A stretch of 64,000 nt of DNA from Pterois miles (Eukaryota > Chordata > Actinopteri > Perciformes > Scorpaenidae): positions 1,286,501 to 1,350,500 of the forward strand of contig CAMQGK010000552.1 in NCBI GenBank assembly GCA_947000775.1. The letters are read 5' to 3'. Position numbers and translations under genes: made by a program. The notes under the pieces are model-generated. The model saw only the letters and a program-made list of their open reading frames with translations. It made no database searches and was not told the origin of the DNA. Shown here piece after piece: positions 12,323 through 24,800 of this stretch; the stretch's first letter is position 1; every line of letters begins with the position of its first letter.

Positions 12323-15300
12323 GTAAGACAGACAGGTCACACACAGACTGTTTCTATCAACTGAATATGTCAAATGTCTTCTGAAAGTCTTTCATCAATG
12401 AGTCATTTCACCACAAAACCAACAACTAACTGATCTACATAACATCGCCTTTGAAGCTAAAGCCTGATGAAGCTAATTTGTCCAAAAACTTGCGAAAATT
12501 GCATGGAAACCCATTGCACTTAAAACCTTAAGTTTAATTAATTACTTAATTAGCACAATTAATTAATTAATTTGCGCTATTTTGAGAATATGTTAAATAC
12601 ATTGCTTCAGAAAAAACTGAACTTTGACTCTTCAAATGTTTTTTTTTTGTTGAAACATTGCAAGGTACCACTTCAAATGCTTTATTGCAGCCATAAAAAA
12701 AACTTGTCAACCAAAAGAAAAGTAAAAACAGGCATTACAACTAAACATGTATTAATCCACTGCTGAAAATAGTTAAAAATGCACAGATTTATTGGCCAAA
12801 CACCGTATGGGATGATATTCACCTTGTTAACTGTCATCAGCCAGGATGACATTTGCTGATGTCAGCGACCGGCTAAATGTTACAAATTTTAAAAAGGATA
12901 TTTTTCATATGAGACACAGTTATATTAAAAGTTGTTTCATACATTTGTATGATTGAATTTGTGCTTGTTCAAAAATGGTGTAATGAAATGCTGAATGACT
13001 TTAAAACAGCGCACTTATTTTTTCATAATGGAAAGGTATTTGTTTCAATGGCACAAAAAAGTAATCAATTACAACAAAAACATCAGTATCATGTACATCA
13101 GTATCATGTACATCGGTATCATGTACATCGGTATCTGTGCATCCCTAGAAAGCAGTCCAGCTGGGGCAAACTCCATCTTCTGAGGAAGGTAGTTACTAAA
13201 TGGACCATGTGGTGTGATCGCTTTGATAACTACATTAACATGTTTTGAACAATCAATCAGTCAAATTAACAGCTGACATCAGTGTTTTTTGCTGAGTGGT
13301 TTTCTAATGACAGGTAATACAGTATTGCTTCATAAAAAGTGAGTACATTGGGAAATACAAATGGAATAACGCTGGAAAAAAGGAAACAGGCAATAAGTCA
13401 GAGTTGTTTTTTTGTATATTAAGGTGCCTCTGTTTCACAAGTGAAGACCCATCATTTATTAGTTGTCTCTAACTCTATGTGGGTTGCTTGGCAACGGTGC
13501 TGGGTGCTGTGGAGGAAGGCAACACTGCAAACAGAGGCGACTGCATCCAGCATGTCTCTGGTTGTGTGAGCAGCGCTCGGCTGTCACAACGCGCCCTGCA
13601 CAGTAATGAATCCCATTTGCTCGGTGGAAAAATTAGCAAATTCTTTGAGAGGAAATGCAAAAAGAACACGATAAACATGCATTCCTTAACACAATGTAGT
13701 TTTCACACTGTAATCTGATGCGACAGTATGGCAGATTGCACATTTGTTGGCATCATACTCCACAGCATTTCGCATCACAGACCGCCCCTGTATGTGTTGT
13801 TCCACCATCCAGCAACATGTTTATTCGCTTGCATCAGATCCTATATTTGTATGCAAGTTAACAGCTTTCGGGCATCAGATTCTGGTACACTGAATATGTT
13901 GAGATTTGTCTTGGTGTCATTGATGCAGTGATGGCACCAGTGCTGCCTGGTACATGGTGCAGGATTTATATTAAGTATATGGGGAGAGTGCAGTATATAA
14001 TAAACTTTAGGCATTGTGTTATTATGGCATCTTTCTACAGATTTCTAAAATGAAAAGGCCCGAAAGGCATTAAAGCAACATGAAAATATCGACATAAAAT
14101 CTAAACAAATGTAGGGATGCACCAATCTGACTTTTTCTGTTGATAGTTTGATAGAAATACCTGGGCTTTGGGTATCGGCCGATACCGAGTACCGATCCAA
14201 TACCGGTGTTTAAAATTAATTAATTCGTTAATTAAAAAAGCTGCATGCCTCACTGTGTAGAAGTGACTAGATCCGACTTCACTTAAACATAACTTTCCTA
14301 ACTTTGTAAAACAAAACATACCAAATAAGTACACAGATGCAATTTTATTGAATGGTATATTGAGTTGCGAGTGTACAGTTGTATTAATACCAGTTTACAC
14401 CTACAACTCAATAAAAGCATCTTCACAATTAACAGGAATTAGAATTCAATTGTAAACCTTTTAAAAAAGCAACAAATCGGTCAAAACTTCAGTAAATCCA
14501 GTATATAATGTATATTGTATACAAACATACAGTAGAATTGAATCAAATACAGTAGAACAGCCCCATTGTCAATCGATACCAGTCAGTATTGGCCCGATAT
14601 TCAGTCTGGTATTGGTCCATCCCTAAACAAATGCCTTTTAAAAATGTCCACAGTTTAGCAGCCACAACAATAATGGCACAATCACCGTTAGGCTCAAGCT
14701 TCATGTGAGACGTAACTTATAAGCCATGATCTGATGACCTCAGTGACCTACTGCTGATGTACAGCTTTAGTTTAGTAGAGGACCATGATGTGACCTGACC
14801 ATGCAAATGTGAGGGGTATTTTGTACTGAATTCTGAACTTGATCGGGAGCCAGTATAGGAAACTACAAGAGTGACTTACAATAATCAAAGTGAAGTCTGT
14901 TGAACACAAGAAATCATTTCCATGAACCAAACATTTAAAATGTGCCTCGAAAGTCAATGTATAGAGGTTGAAGTGTCTGATGGTGAGGAGGCTCCATGTA
15001 TTATTTAACCTTTGTGACCAGGCTGTCTGGTCAAGTCTTACTTGGGCGAGGAAGAGTAAAGCTTCATTTAGACAGGAGGAGATAGTCTGTTACAACAAGA
15101 TATCAGGGAACTGATGGCAGCGACCACAAGAGGACGACGAGAGAGGGGGAGCGAGGGGATCATGACGAAATGGACACTAGTGAGAGTAATGATGATAGCA
15201 TCAGAATAATGTTATAGTTTATAAAAGGAAAGCTAGTGAATGCCACAAATGGGCAGCATTGTCAGAATAATCATCATACCAGGCTCACATACAGTTATTA

Positions 15301-16848
15301 CAGTACTCCTCACTTTTGTTGAAGGTATTCCTGCATCTGTAGCTACATCAAGTCCAAACGTGAGAGACTTGATTATGAGAACAGACTTCTTGCAACTCAT
15401 AGACATTGACCTCTATCAAGTGTTTGCAAAGCAACCAGCCATCTGCATCACTTGACTCAATTAAATACGTCTATTGATTTTGTGTGTTGTTTCAGATTCA
15501 GCATTCCACTTACAGTATATACACTGCATGGTGTTTTTGTTCTGATATCAAATGAAATCAATATACAGTGCATACATACAGGCTATAAATAGGCTACACT
15601 AACATTAGAGGTACTATGTGCAGTGGAATGTACCACTGTTTAAAAGTTTGGCTGAGATCCTCCCTCTACCAGACTCTCTATGGTATAACCCAACAGCATT
15701 TTACGCTGCTTTCATGTTCTGTAGGAAATTTCTCCCTTAGTATGAACAGGAGTGACCTAGAAGAAGAAGATCAACCTTTATTAGTCCCACAGTGGGGAAA
15801 TTCAATTTACACTCTGTTTAACTTATACATGGTAAATGCACACAAACACACACACACATGCAGTAATGGAGAGATGTCAGAGTGAGGGGGCTGCTCCTGA
15901 CAAGCGCCCCGAGCAGTTGGGGGTTTGGTGCCTTGCTCAGGGGCACCTCGGCAGTGCCCAAGAGGTAAACTGGCACCTCTCCAGCTACCAGTTCACACTC
16001 AGTTTTTGGTCCATGTCGGGACTTGAACCGGTGACCCTCCGGTTCCCAAGCCAACTCCCTACAGACTGAGCTACTGCCGCCCCCAAAGTTACCCTAAGAG
16101 GTAAAGAGAGTGTTTCTATTGAAATGTTTATGACTATTATTAACTTTGAGGGTAAATTTCTTTTTCAGTATTCTCAGTAATTCAGAGGAAAGTGAAGTCA
16201 AACAAAGTCTGCTTGATCCATTTATTTCAAATCTGGTAAAATTTGCTTAATGACATCTACAAGATTTCACAGACCAGAGGAAAACAACCAATCAGAGCTG
16301 ATCTGGAGCCTGCCGTCTCTGAGCAGCTGTCAATCACTCACAAACTCTAACGGTCAAACTAGGCAGCGCTGATCAAATATCAGTCAGTATTCTGTTAATG
16401 TAATGCCTATTTCTTGACCCAAATGTTTTCAGAAACATCTTGCTGTGTGCTGTTTGTTTGTGACCCGGCAGCCATGTTGGTATCAGTTGAAGAAATACCA
16501 AGCACCGCCCACTAGCTGGAGCACAGCCAATAGGAACGCTCTCTCTCTGAAATGACCTGTGATTGGCCAAAGTCTTCCAACATGGGCTAGATGTTTTAAA
16601 AGCCATGAGGAGGTGCAGAGGTCTAGTTTTACCTCATAACAGTGAAATCACAATATGCTAAAAGGTTGATATCTTTTTACCCAGCGATGCCAAAAGCTTT
16701 TTGCCTATTGACGCTATAGTTGCAGTCCCTAAACAGCACATTTTTTGAAGAAGTGAGGAAGTTGGAGATAACGAGTAGCACTTGAACGCAGCATCAGGCT
16801 CCAACTTGCTCGCTCAACCAGCAGCGTCCGTTTGACCAAACTAAAGTG

Positions 16849-16879
<31 letters not shown>

Positions 16880-18789
16880 ACGTGACCGGTAATACACACC
16901 AAACAAACCGACATGGAGGTGATGTTTCGGGGACAGGACCGCGGCGAGAGAGCCGATCCGAGGATGTAACGGCAGCTCCGGAGCCGCAGGGACAGCACGA
17001 GGCGGACAGAATACAAAAGGAACCGCCGAGGAGAGGAGGCGATGGTGGGGAGAGGAGCAGCAGGGGGAGCGGGCTTCACACAGACCGGAGCTTCAGCTCT
17101 GTGAAACCACCATTAACTTTGAAACTGGGTTATACAACAAGAAACCCCATCCAGCATGTCGGATCCGAGCCAGTGGTCTGCGATGCCAAACCAGAACAAG
17201 TCGCATTTTGTTCCGGGAGCGCTGCTGAAGCGTTCAAAAAGGTATCAGGTTAAAACACAAGCTAGCTTAACGGTTTATTTTGTTTCTTTGGTGAGTCAGA
17301 TTGCTCTCATATATCACTTCATCGCTGGTCTTCACAAGTCTCATTAATAGTAACGTTATGCCTAAACATAGCCAACGCTAGCTAGCTCTTCTCTGCTCCT
17401 CTCAGAAAGCCGATTGCTCCAGTTAGTCAGCGTTAATCCTGTTTGTTCGCCCTGACTTTGCGTTGACACACAGCTTTTGTCCAGAAAATAACTTGACTGA
17501 AAGTAGCTAATGGAGTCTACTGTTAATGCGTGATGTAAAACGAATGCTCTCACACGCAATAGCTCAAAAATAGCAGACACCGTGTAGTTTTCTTTGTTTA
17601 AATTGGATGTGGTTAACAATACAGCAGCTCTGTAAAGTCCTGCGTAAAGCCCACAACTGTGGAGATGGACTCACAGTGTCACATCAACTGGAAGTTAAAT
17701 AGACACAAAAAGATCTTTTAAATGATAAAAAAGCCAATATTTGCACTTCTCTGTTGACATTTTTGTCATGTTTACTGTTAGATGAGTGGAGATAAAACCT
17801 GCAGCTGTTCACTGTGTGATAGAGGCCACCACAAAACTGGATGGATGAGCTGACGTTCATCCTAATGATTAGCTTTTAATATTGATTTACTCTGTGTCAA
17901 TTGAATTTATTGACCATAGTCTGCAGAAGTTGTTAATTGTGGAAAAACATCCGTCACAATCTCCCAGGGCCTAAGGTAATATGTCAGGATAGCTTGTTTT
18001 TTTCTGACTAATAGTCCAAACTCCAAATATATTTCATTTGTTTTCATATAAATTGGAGAAAAATATCAAATACTCACATCTGAGAGGCTGGGATTTGGAA
18101 ATGTTTGGTTGCAACTAGCGTTGTAATCGTATGAGATATTACAGTACGATAACCACCCAAACTAAAAAGGAAACAGTAATACACTATTGTTATATAGTAG
18201 TAATAGTATTATTATCAGTTACAATGACCCTGAAAGGAATGAGAAGAGAAGTATAATAAACAGAATTATTATAAAAAGTAGTGTGTGACTGTAATATGTT
18301 ATATAACTAACTTCATACCACACTATACCTTGATACTGGTATAGCATCACAACCCTAGATTCAGCCCTAACAATATCTATTATTTTCTAGATTTAATCTT
18401 CTTATTTTCTAGATTAATCTTGTTGTCTACGGAATACCAGAAAGCCTGAGGTCCTCAAATTACTTCTTTTGTCCACAACAAACCGTTCAAAACTCACATA
18501 TTCAATTTATGGGCTCTAAAACAGAGGAAAAAAGCAAATATTTGAGAAGCCGGAACCAGACATTGTTAAGCATTTTTCCTCGGAAAATGACACAAAGGAT
18601 TCATCGCATATCAGAATAGTTGGTTAATTTCCTGGAAGTCTAATAATTGATCAGTTGAATTAATAAGTTCAGTGCTATTGTGGACTGTTCACCCTGATGT
18701 CACAGTAAAATCTGCTCAGTTGAATGCTATTGGTCAAAGTTTGCCCCTTCTTTTCAGGACCAGAGGATTATTTAACACTCCCTCCCGCC

Positions 18790-18863
<74 letters not shown>

Positions 18864-21800
18864 GGACATCTGTAGCTCAAGCTGGGCCTGCTGTTGCTGT
18901 CATTGCACACACACTCCCTTCAGCCTTGAGTGTGTTGACAGGAGGTTTCCTCTTCGTATTTTGGCTCTCGTCACTTTCCCCTCTCCACGGCCACGCTGGC
19001 GTGTCATGCGTTTGCCTGCAGATTACAGTTATAGTTATATAAACATCTCTCAAGGCAGAGCTGCTCAGAAGGCGGAAATAATCTCATCGGTGGAGTAAAA
19101 CCTCAGTGGACAGAGACAAAGAAATCTCAGATCTTCTTGCTAAGTATCACAAGCCCAGTCTGTACTAGAGTAGAAAGTGTGTATTAACTGCAGAAACTGC
19201 AAAGGATGTTCAGAAACGTTTTGTCAGCTAGTGGCTGACAGCTGAGATGAATGAGCACCAATAAGTGGACGATAGTGTGTAGATGGATGTAATGATTCAT
19301 GGGACACATTTGAAAACCAATCCAAAGCTGTCTCGGGTTAACGGTGGCTATGGTGTAGACGAAGTGTGCTGCAATTTGGCATTTTTCTGATGACAAGAAG
19401 AAGAGTTGAGCAATTTCATCAATTGGAGTAGAGGTGTAAAAGTAATTTGCAGCTATTCTGATAATCGATTAACAGATTTAAGCAAAAATATTGAACAATG
19501 CTACACATTCTCAGCTGGCAGGGTTTTCTGCCTCTCTTTTTCACATACAACAGTAGACTGAATATCTTTAGACTTTGGGCTATTAGTCAAAGTGAGAAAT
19601 TTCTAGACGTCACTTTGGGCTCTGCAATGTTGTGATTGGCATTTTTTCGCAATTATTTTTGACATTTTACAGAACGAACGATCAGTCAATCCAAAAAAAA
19701 AAAAAGTCAAAAAAGCAGTCCTAGAATTGAGTACAGTCAAGTCAGTTTATGTTTGTGTAGCCTAAAATCACAAATCGCAGTTTTGCCTCAAGGGGATTTA
19801 CAATCTGTACTGGATACAACATCCTCTGTCCTTTACAGAACGACCCTCTCATCAGATAAGCAAAAAACTCCCCAAAAAAAAAAAAAACTCTTAAAAAATG
19901 AAAAAAAAGCTCAGGAAGAGCAACAGAGGAGGGATCCTCCTTCCAAGATGGACAGATGTGCAATAGATGTTGTGTGTACAGAGTAACAGTGACAATCCAT
20001 TTGACACAAATTAATACATATAATGTGAACATAATAGTTAGAAAGTGAAGAGAAAACGGATCCAGAATAATATCAGTCAGCTTCCTGATGTTGCCAAACT
20101 GATGTCGCCAGAGCAACACGACCTCATTTTAATTCACCATTAAAAGCACAATTCTGAAAATGATTTTAGAGGAGATAGAGAAAAGGGTATATGTATATTG
20201 ATTTGTCTGATATTTGCACATCTTTCCAAAAGACAGTTTGGCGTGCCACTGTGCAAGTATGGCATCACCAGCACTGAGTAGTAAAGGATTACCGTGCACA
20301 CCCATGTTTACCTGGTGTGTCCGTTTTATCCAGCCTTTATTTAACCTTAAAGGTTAGATACAGTATTTCTTCTGCCAGTGAGTCCTGGTCAAGTTTCAGA
20401 TATGACTACAAATATTACATTACAATGAAAATCAGCAAAACACAGCAAAAGACATAAAACGTATAGGAATCAGAAGCTAAAACAATCAAGGTAAAATAAT
20501 GGCACTTATTAAAAGCAACTATATTGTTCTGTAAAAACAGATTTTTAAATATATCAAGAGAGATTAAAGATTTCAAATCAATTGTATCCTGCAGCTTGTT
20601 TCAAACTTGCAGAGAGTGAAAGGAAAAGGCAGGTTTACCCAGCTCTGCAGAAACAGGTCAGTAAACTGGACCTGTACTGCTGTAGTTTACCCAGTAATGT
20701 GATCTTAAAGTAACTGGTTTGCACACTTTTAATTTAGTTTAATTAGGGATGTCTGTCATGTATGTACAGTATAATGACATTCTGAATTAAATAAACATTT
20801 TAAAGTATTTGAAGAACCTTAAAGTTGTTCGACAAGTGTTTTTGTAGGAATATTAGTGTGATTTTTATATAAGGTGTTAAGGTGAGGATAGCAAACTGTA
20901 GTAGACAGAAAACTGGACACCCTGTTTATTTCTTTTTCCACTCCCAGTTTAGCCAGTGTGCTTCTGGTTGGTGCACAGACACGGATGTGTTTTGGTGTTA
21001 TTCAGGTTTAGCCAGCCTGGTACAACACTTCCAGTTTAGTGGGTCCTTCTCTGAAGTGTCCTCCTAATCTGCTCACTGCCATAAAATGTCTTTGTGTCCT
21101 CCAGCTGTTGCTCAATACACACAAACACACACTTAGATGTAAATACAAGCTGAAGTATTGTATGAGTCAAACATGTAATTATAGGTGGATAAACCAAAAT
21201 GATTACACTCATCTTAAAGGGGCATGCCAGGTTATTTTCTTTCTTGATTGACTTATTGTTCAATTTAACTGTTTAGTGATAAAAAAAGTGAGAAAAGAGT
21301 CCCCAGTAAATAGTTTCCCCCAGTGCTCAATGCTAACATCTCAGCAGTGGCACAGTGCTCTGAGTAGAGCTGTTAATATAAAGTAAGAAATGAGAAGATG
21401 AGGCCTTTAGCAGAAAAATGATGCTGTGAAATAAGGCTGTATTGTTTGTATGTGGATTGGTGTGGCAGTGATAGGGCTGTCTTGGTGAATTACCCCAGCA
21501 GTAACCATGAATGGCTCAGCACTGCAATATGCACTATTATTGCCTGTAAATATAACTAAGCTTTATTGTTATGCTAATATTCGGTATATTTTTGCTTTTT
21601 AAATGACAAAGGTGACAGTTTTAAAACGAATTAAATCTATTCGTAAATGCAGAACACAGAAGGGCAAAGAGCGTTTTTTGTTTTCAGCTCAGACGCTTTG
21701 GTTGCGTCTGGTTGCTATGATACGGAATATTTGCCGGAGTAAATATGGCACAAGGTAGAGTACTTGCTCTGGATGAGGGGTTAGCTGAAGCACATAGGGA

Positions 21801-24800
21801 GAAAGGACGGACCTATGTGTATTAATTTCTCCACCATTTTTGTTCAGCATTTGTAGCCCACATGTAGGCTGTGACGGTGGTCTTTGTGTGATTTTTTTCA
21901 CGCCCATCCTCCATTGTGATTGGACGGCTGGGTAAAAAGTGACTGTCACAAGCATTTCACCCAGAGTTGAACATTTTTTAACTCTGCGACTCGAAAAAAA
22001 AAAAACACCATACATGCAAAGTTTAGCATAGAATAGACCCCCAGTTTGTGGCATGATGGAAATATGCGGCGCTCCATTACAAAGAATTATAATAAGATAA
22101 AAACCTGAACAGCGTTTGTGGCGGGTGCGTGCCATCCCCCACGGTTTGCCTGTCAATAAAGCAGGATTGTCATATTGTGTTTATTGGGACAATCCTAGGC
22201 AGTCATAGTGAATGTAACAGAAACACTGCAACCTATAGCCTGACAGAAAGATGTGAATACACCAACAATTAATTTTTTAATGGTTGGAATCCCACCGTGG
22301 TGTTAAAACAGATTTAACTGGCTCACAGGTCATGAAAACCACCACAGACATTTTCATACAGATTCAGATGAGTGATGTGATGAGGCTGGCAGTCTGTTGA
22401 CTTCTCTCTCTTTTTTCTGTTTGTGCTCCAGCTGTCGCAGCAGCAACAGGAAGAGCCTCGGTATCGGGACGCCGTCGCCCACGCTTTCCCGGCCGCTGTC
22501 ACCGCTCTCACTCCACACTGGTAAGATCAACTGCAACGTTCGGTGTCCTTTTAATCCCAACAGGCCTTGTGTTAGTACTGGCGTTAGCTCTACTTCAGCT
22601 GCAGTATCATCTTGCAACGCCCTGCACATTGATGCACGTGTGCACATAGAAGCTAAAATACCTGGCGGCACTGTGCTCATTTACATTTCCCTCTTTTGCG
22701 TATTTTGCATAATCTTGCCTCAAAAATGATAAACTGCAGTATCGTGTCTTGGCATTTAAAGAACCTTTTCGCATCTGGTTTGTATTTTAACTGTGTCCTG
22801 AAGAAACGTGTCCACACCTACGCAGCCCACTGTGTTATTTTGTCATACCGAACACATTTTCAGACATGTTGGTGGCAACAGGTGGTTGTTGGTGAAACCA
22901 GTCCATCCATTACTCCATTACTTATCCCGTTAGGGGTCGCAGGGGGGCTGGAGCCGATCCCAGCTGGCATTGGGCGAAGGCGGGGTTCACCCTGGACAGG
23001 TCACCAGTCCATCGCAGGGAACATAGAGACAGACAACCATTCACATCCACACTTACGGGCAATTTAGAGTCATCAATTAACCTAAACAGCATGTCTTTGG
23101 ACTGTGGGAGGAAGCCGGAGAACCCGGAGAAAACCCACGCTTACACGGAGAGAACATGCAAACTCTACACAGAAGAGTCCCAAGCTGGAATCGAACCTGC
23201 GACCCTCTTGCTGTGACAGCGCTAACCACTGCACCACCGTGCAGCCCTTGAAACCAGTCCAGCTTTTGTTATTTAAACTCAGCAGGATGGACTCATCTGT
23301 GCTCTTCTGCATGTCCATACTGTTTAAGTGAGACATTGCTAAATCTGAATGTCAGTCCAGATCAGAGTCAGCATTTGGTACTGATAGTGTCAATATGTTT
23401 AGGTGCTTTGGTTTAAATGGTGTCGTTCTCACCGGTCCAGACACTGGAGATAAAACTGTGAGCTTCAAACAGGTTTGATGTGAACGCACTCAATACTAGA
23501 ACTTCTCAGAAATCTGAATTTCATAGTTATCTAAATGTAGGGAAACTTTCACTATGTTTGATTGATTACATCAAATGAAGTTGCAAATAAACACGTCACT
23601 GTTTCTTATGAGTCTTGTAGCATGCTGCTGAAGTATCACCCTCACATTAATATTTGTAAGCTATAGGGCACCTTGCCTTACCACATGCTCACTAATACAA
23701 GATTAAGCTGGTTCAACTAAACATTAAGCCGCACCATATCTGGTTTTGCCACTGCAGAATATTCAGACACATTCAGATGACCTGGAGATAGGCTGTGATG
23801 TACAATATATATCTTCAGATTTTCATAGATGTCATATTAACTGTTTGATGTTAAATCAAACAGTTAATATGACATCTATGAAAATTTGTTTGATGTATAT
23901 GATCATACCAGCGTGATCATTCAGGTAAACTAACCTGAACGCGCTGAGCTCATTTTGCAGATTTGGAAATGTATTCTTCATTATTTAGTTTGACTAATTA
24001 TTCACACAGTTGAAATTGTTCTGTGAAATACAGTTTACAGGCGGTATTTTTAAAATTGTCATTGATTTTATTTTTATTTACTTCATCCCACATAGACTAT
24101 ATTGACTATATAGACTATATATTGACCATAGACTATATATTGACTATATTTGATGTATATCACCGACTCCCACCAGGAGTAGACCTGCTATCAAACAGTA
24201 GCCATTAGCTGAGTTCCCAACTGAATAGTTAAAATTATGACACACTACTACATTATGATGTATAAATATTAGGCCACTTTACAAGTGTTAAGTTGGCCCT
24301 AAATATGTCAAAATGTAATTTCAGTGCAGAATTGTGTGGTGTTAATTGGTCAGTGTCAGAATTGGCAGACTGAAACTTAGGGAAGAACAGAAAGTGATTG
24401 TGATGGATGTACCGCAGATGGGCAATTATTGTTCAGGAAGACAATAAAGAGGCAGTGAACGCCGGAAACACCAAGCAGCGGCAAAGTGCGGCCGCACTAA
24501 AAGTTGTGAATATTTTAACTTTGGTGGCAAATTGCGGTCAGAAAATACAAATCGTCCAATCAGTAAACAGAGTCCTGTGGCATGTTGACCTGTTAAGAAT
24601 TTATTCCCACCTGAAACACATGAACATGCCTCCCGGCTGCAGAAAAATGTAATTATTGCTGCTTGGTGTGTTTCCAGTTTAACACTTTTTCACTTTATCT
24701 ACTTCCACCAAACTGTTTCCAGACTTCAACAGATCCTACATTTTTGTGGCAAACAGACTAAGGATTGAAATTGAATAAATTGCCATTAAATCACTGAGAT

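Noticed and set aside
16242..16632. CCAAT boxes as promoter evidence for the nearby alternative exon
   Set aside because: The same text occurs at 5758-6150 as part of a repeat.
16846..17253. A 135-codon ORF across the (TGC)n repeat
   Set aside because: It starts in the repeat as poly-Cys and is in a different frame from the phase-consistent alternative exon.
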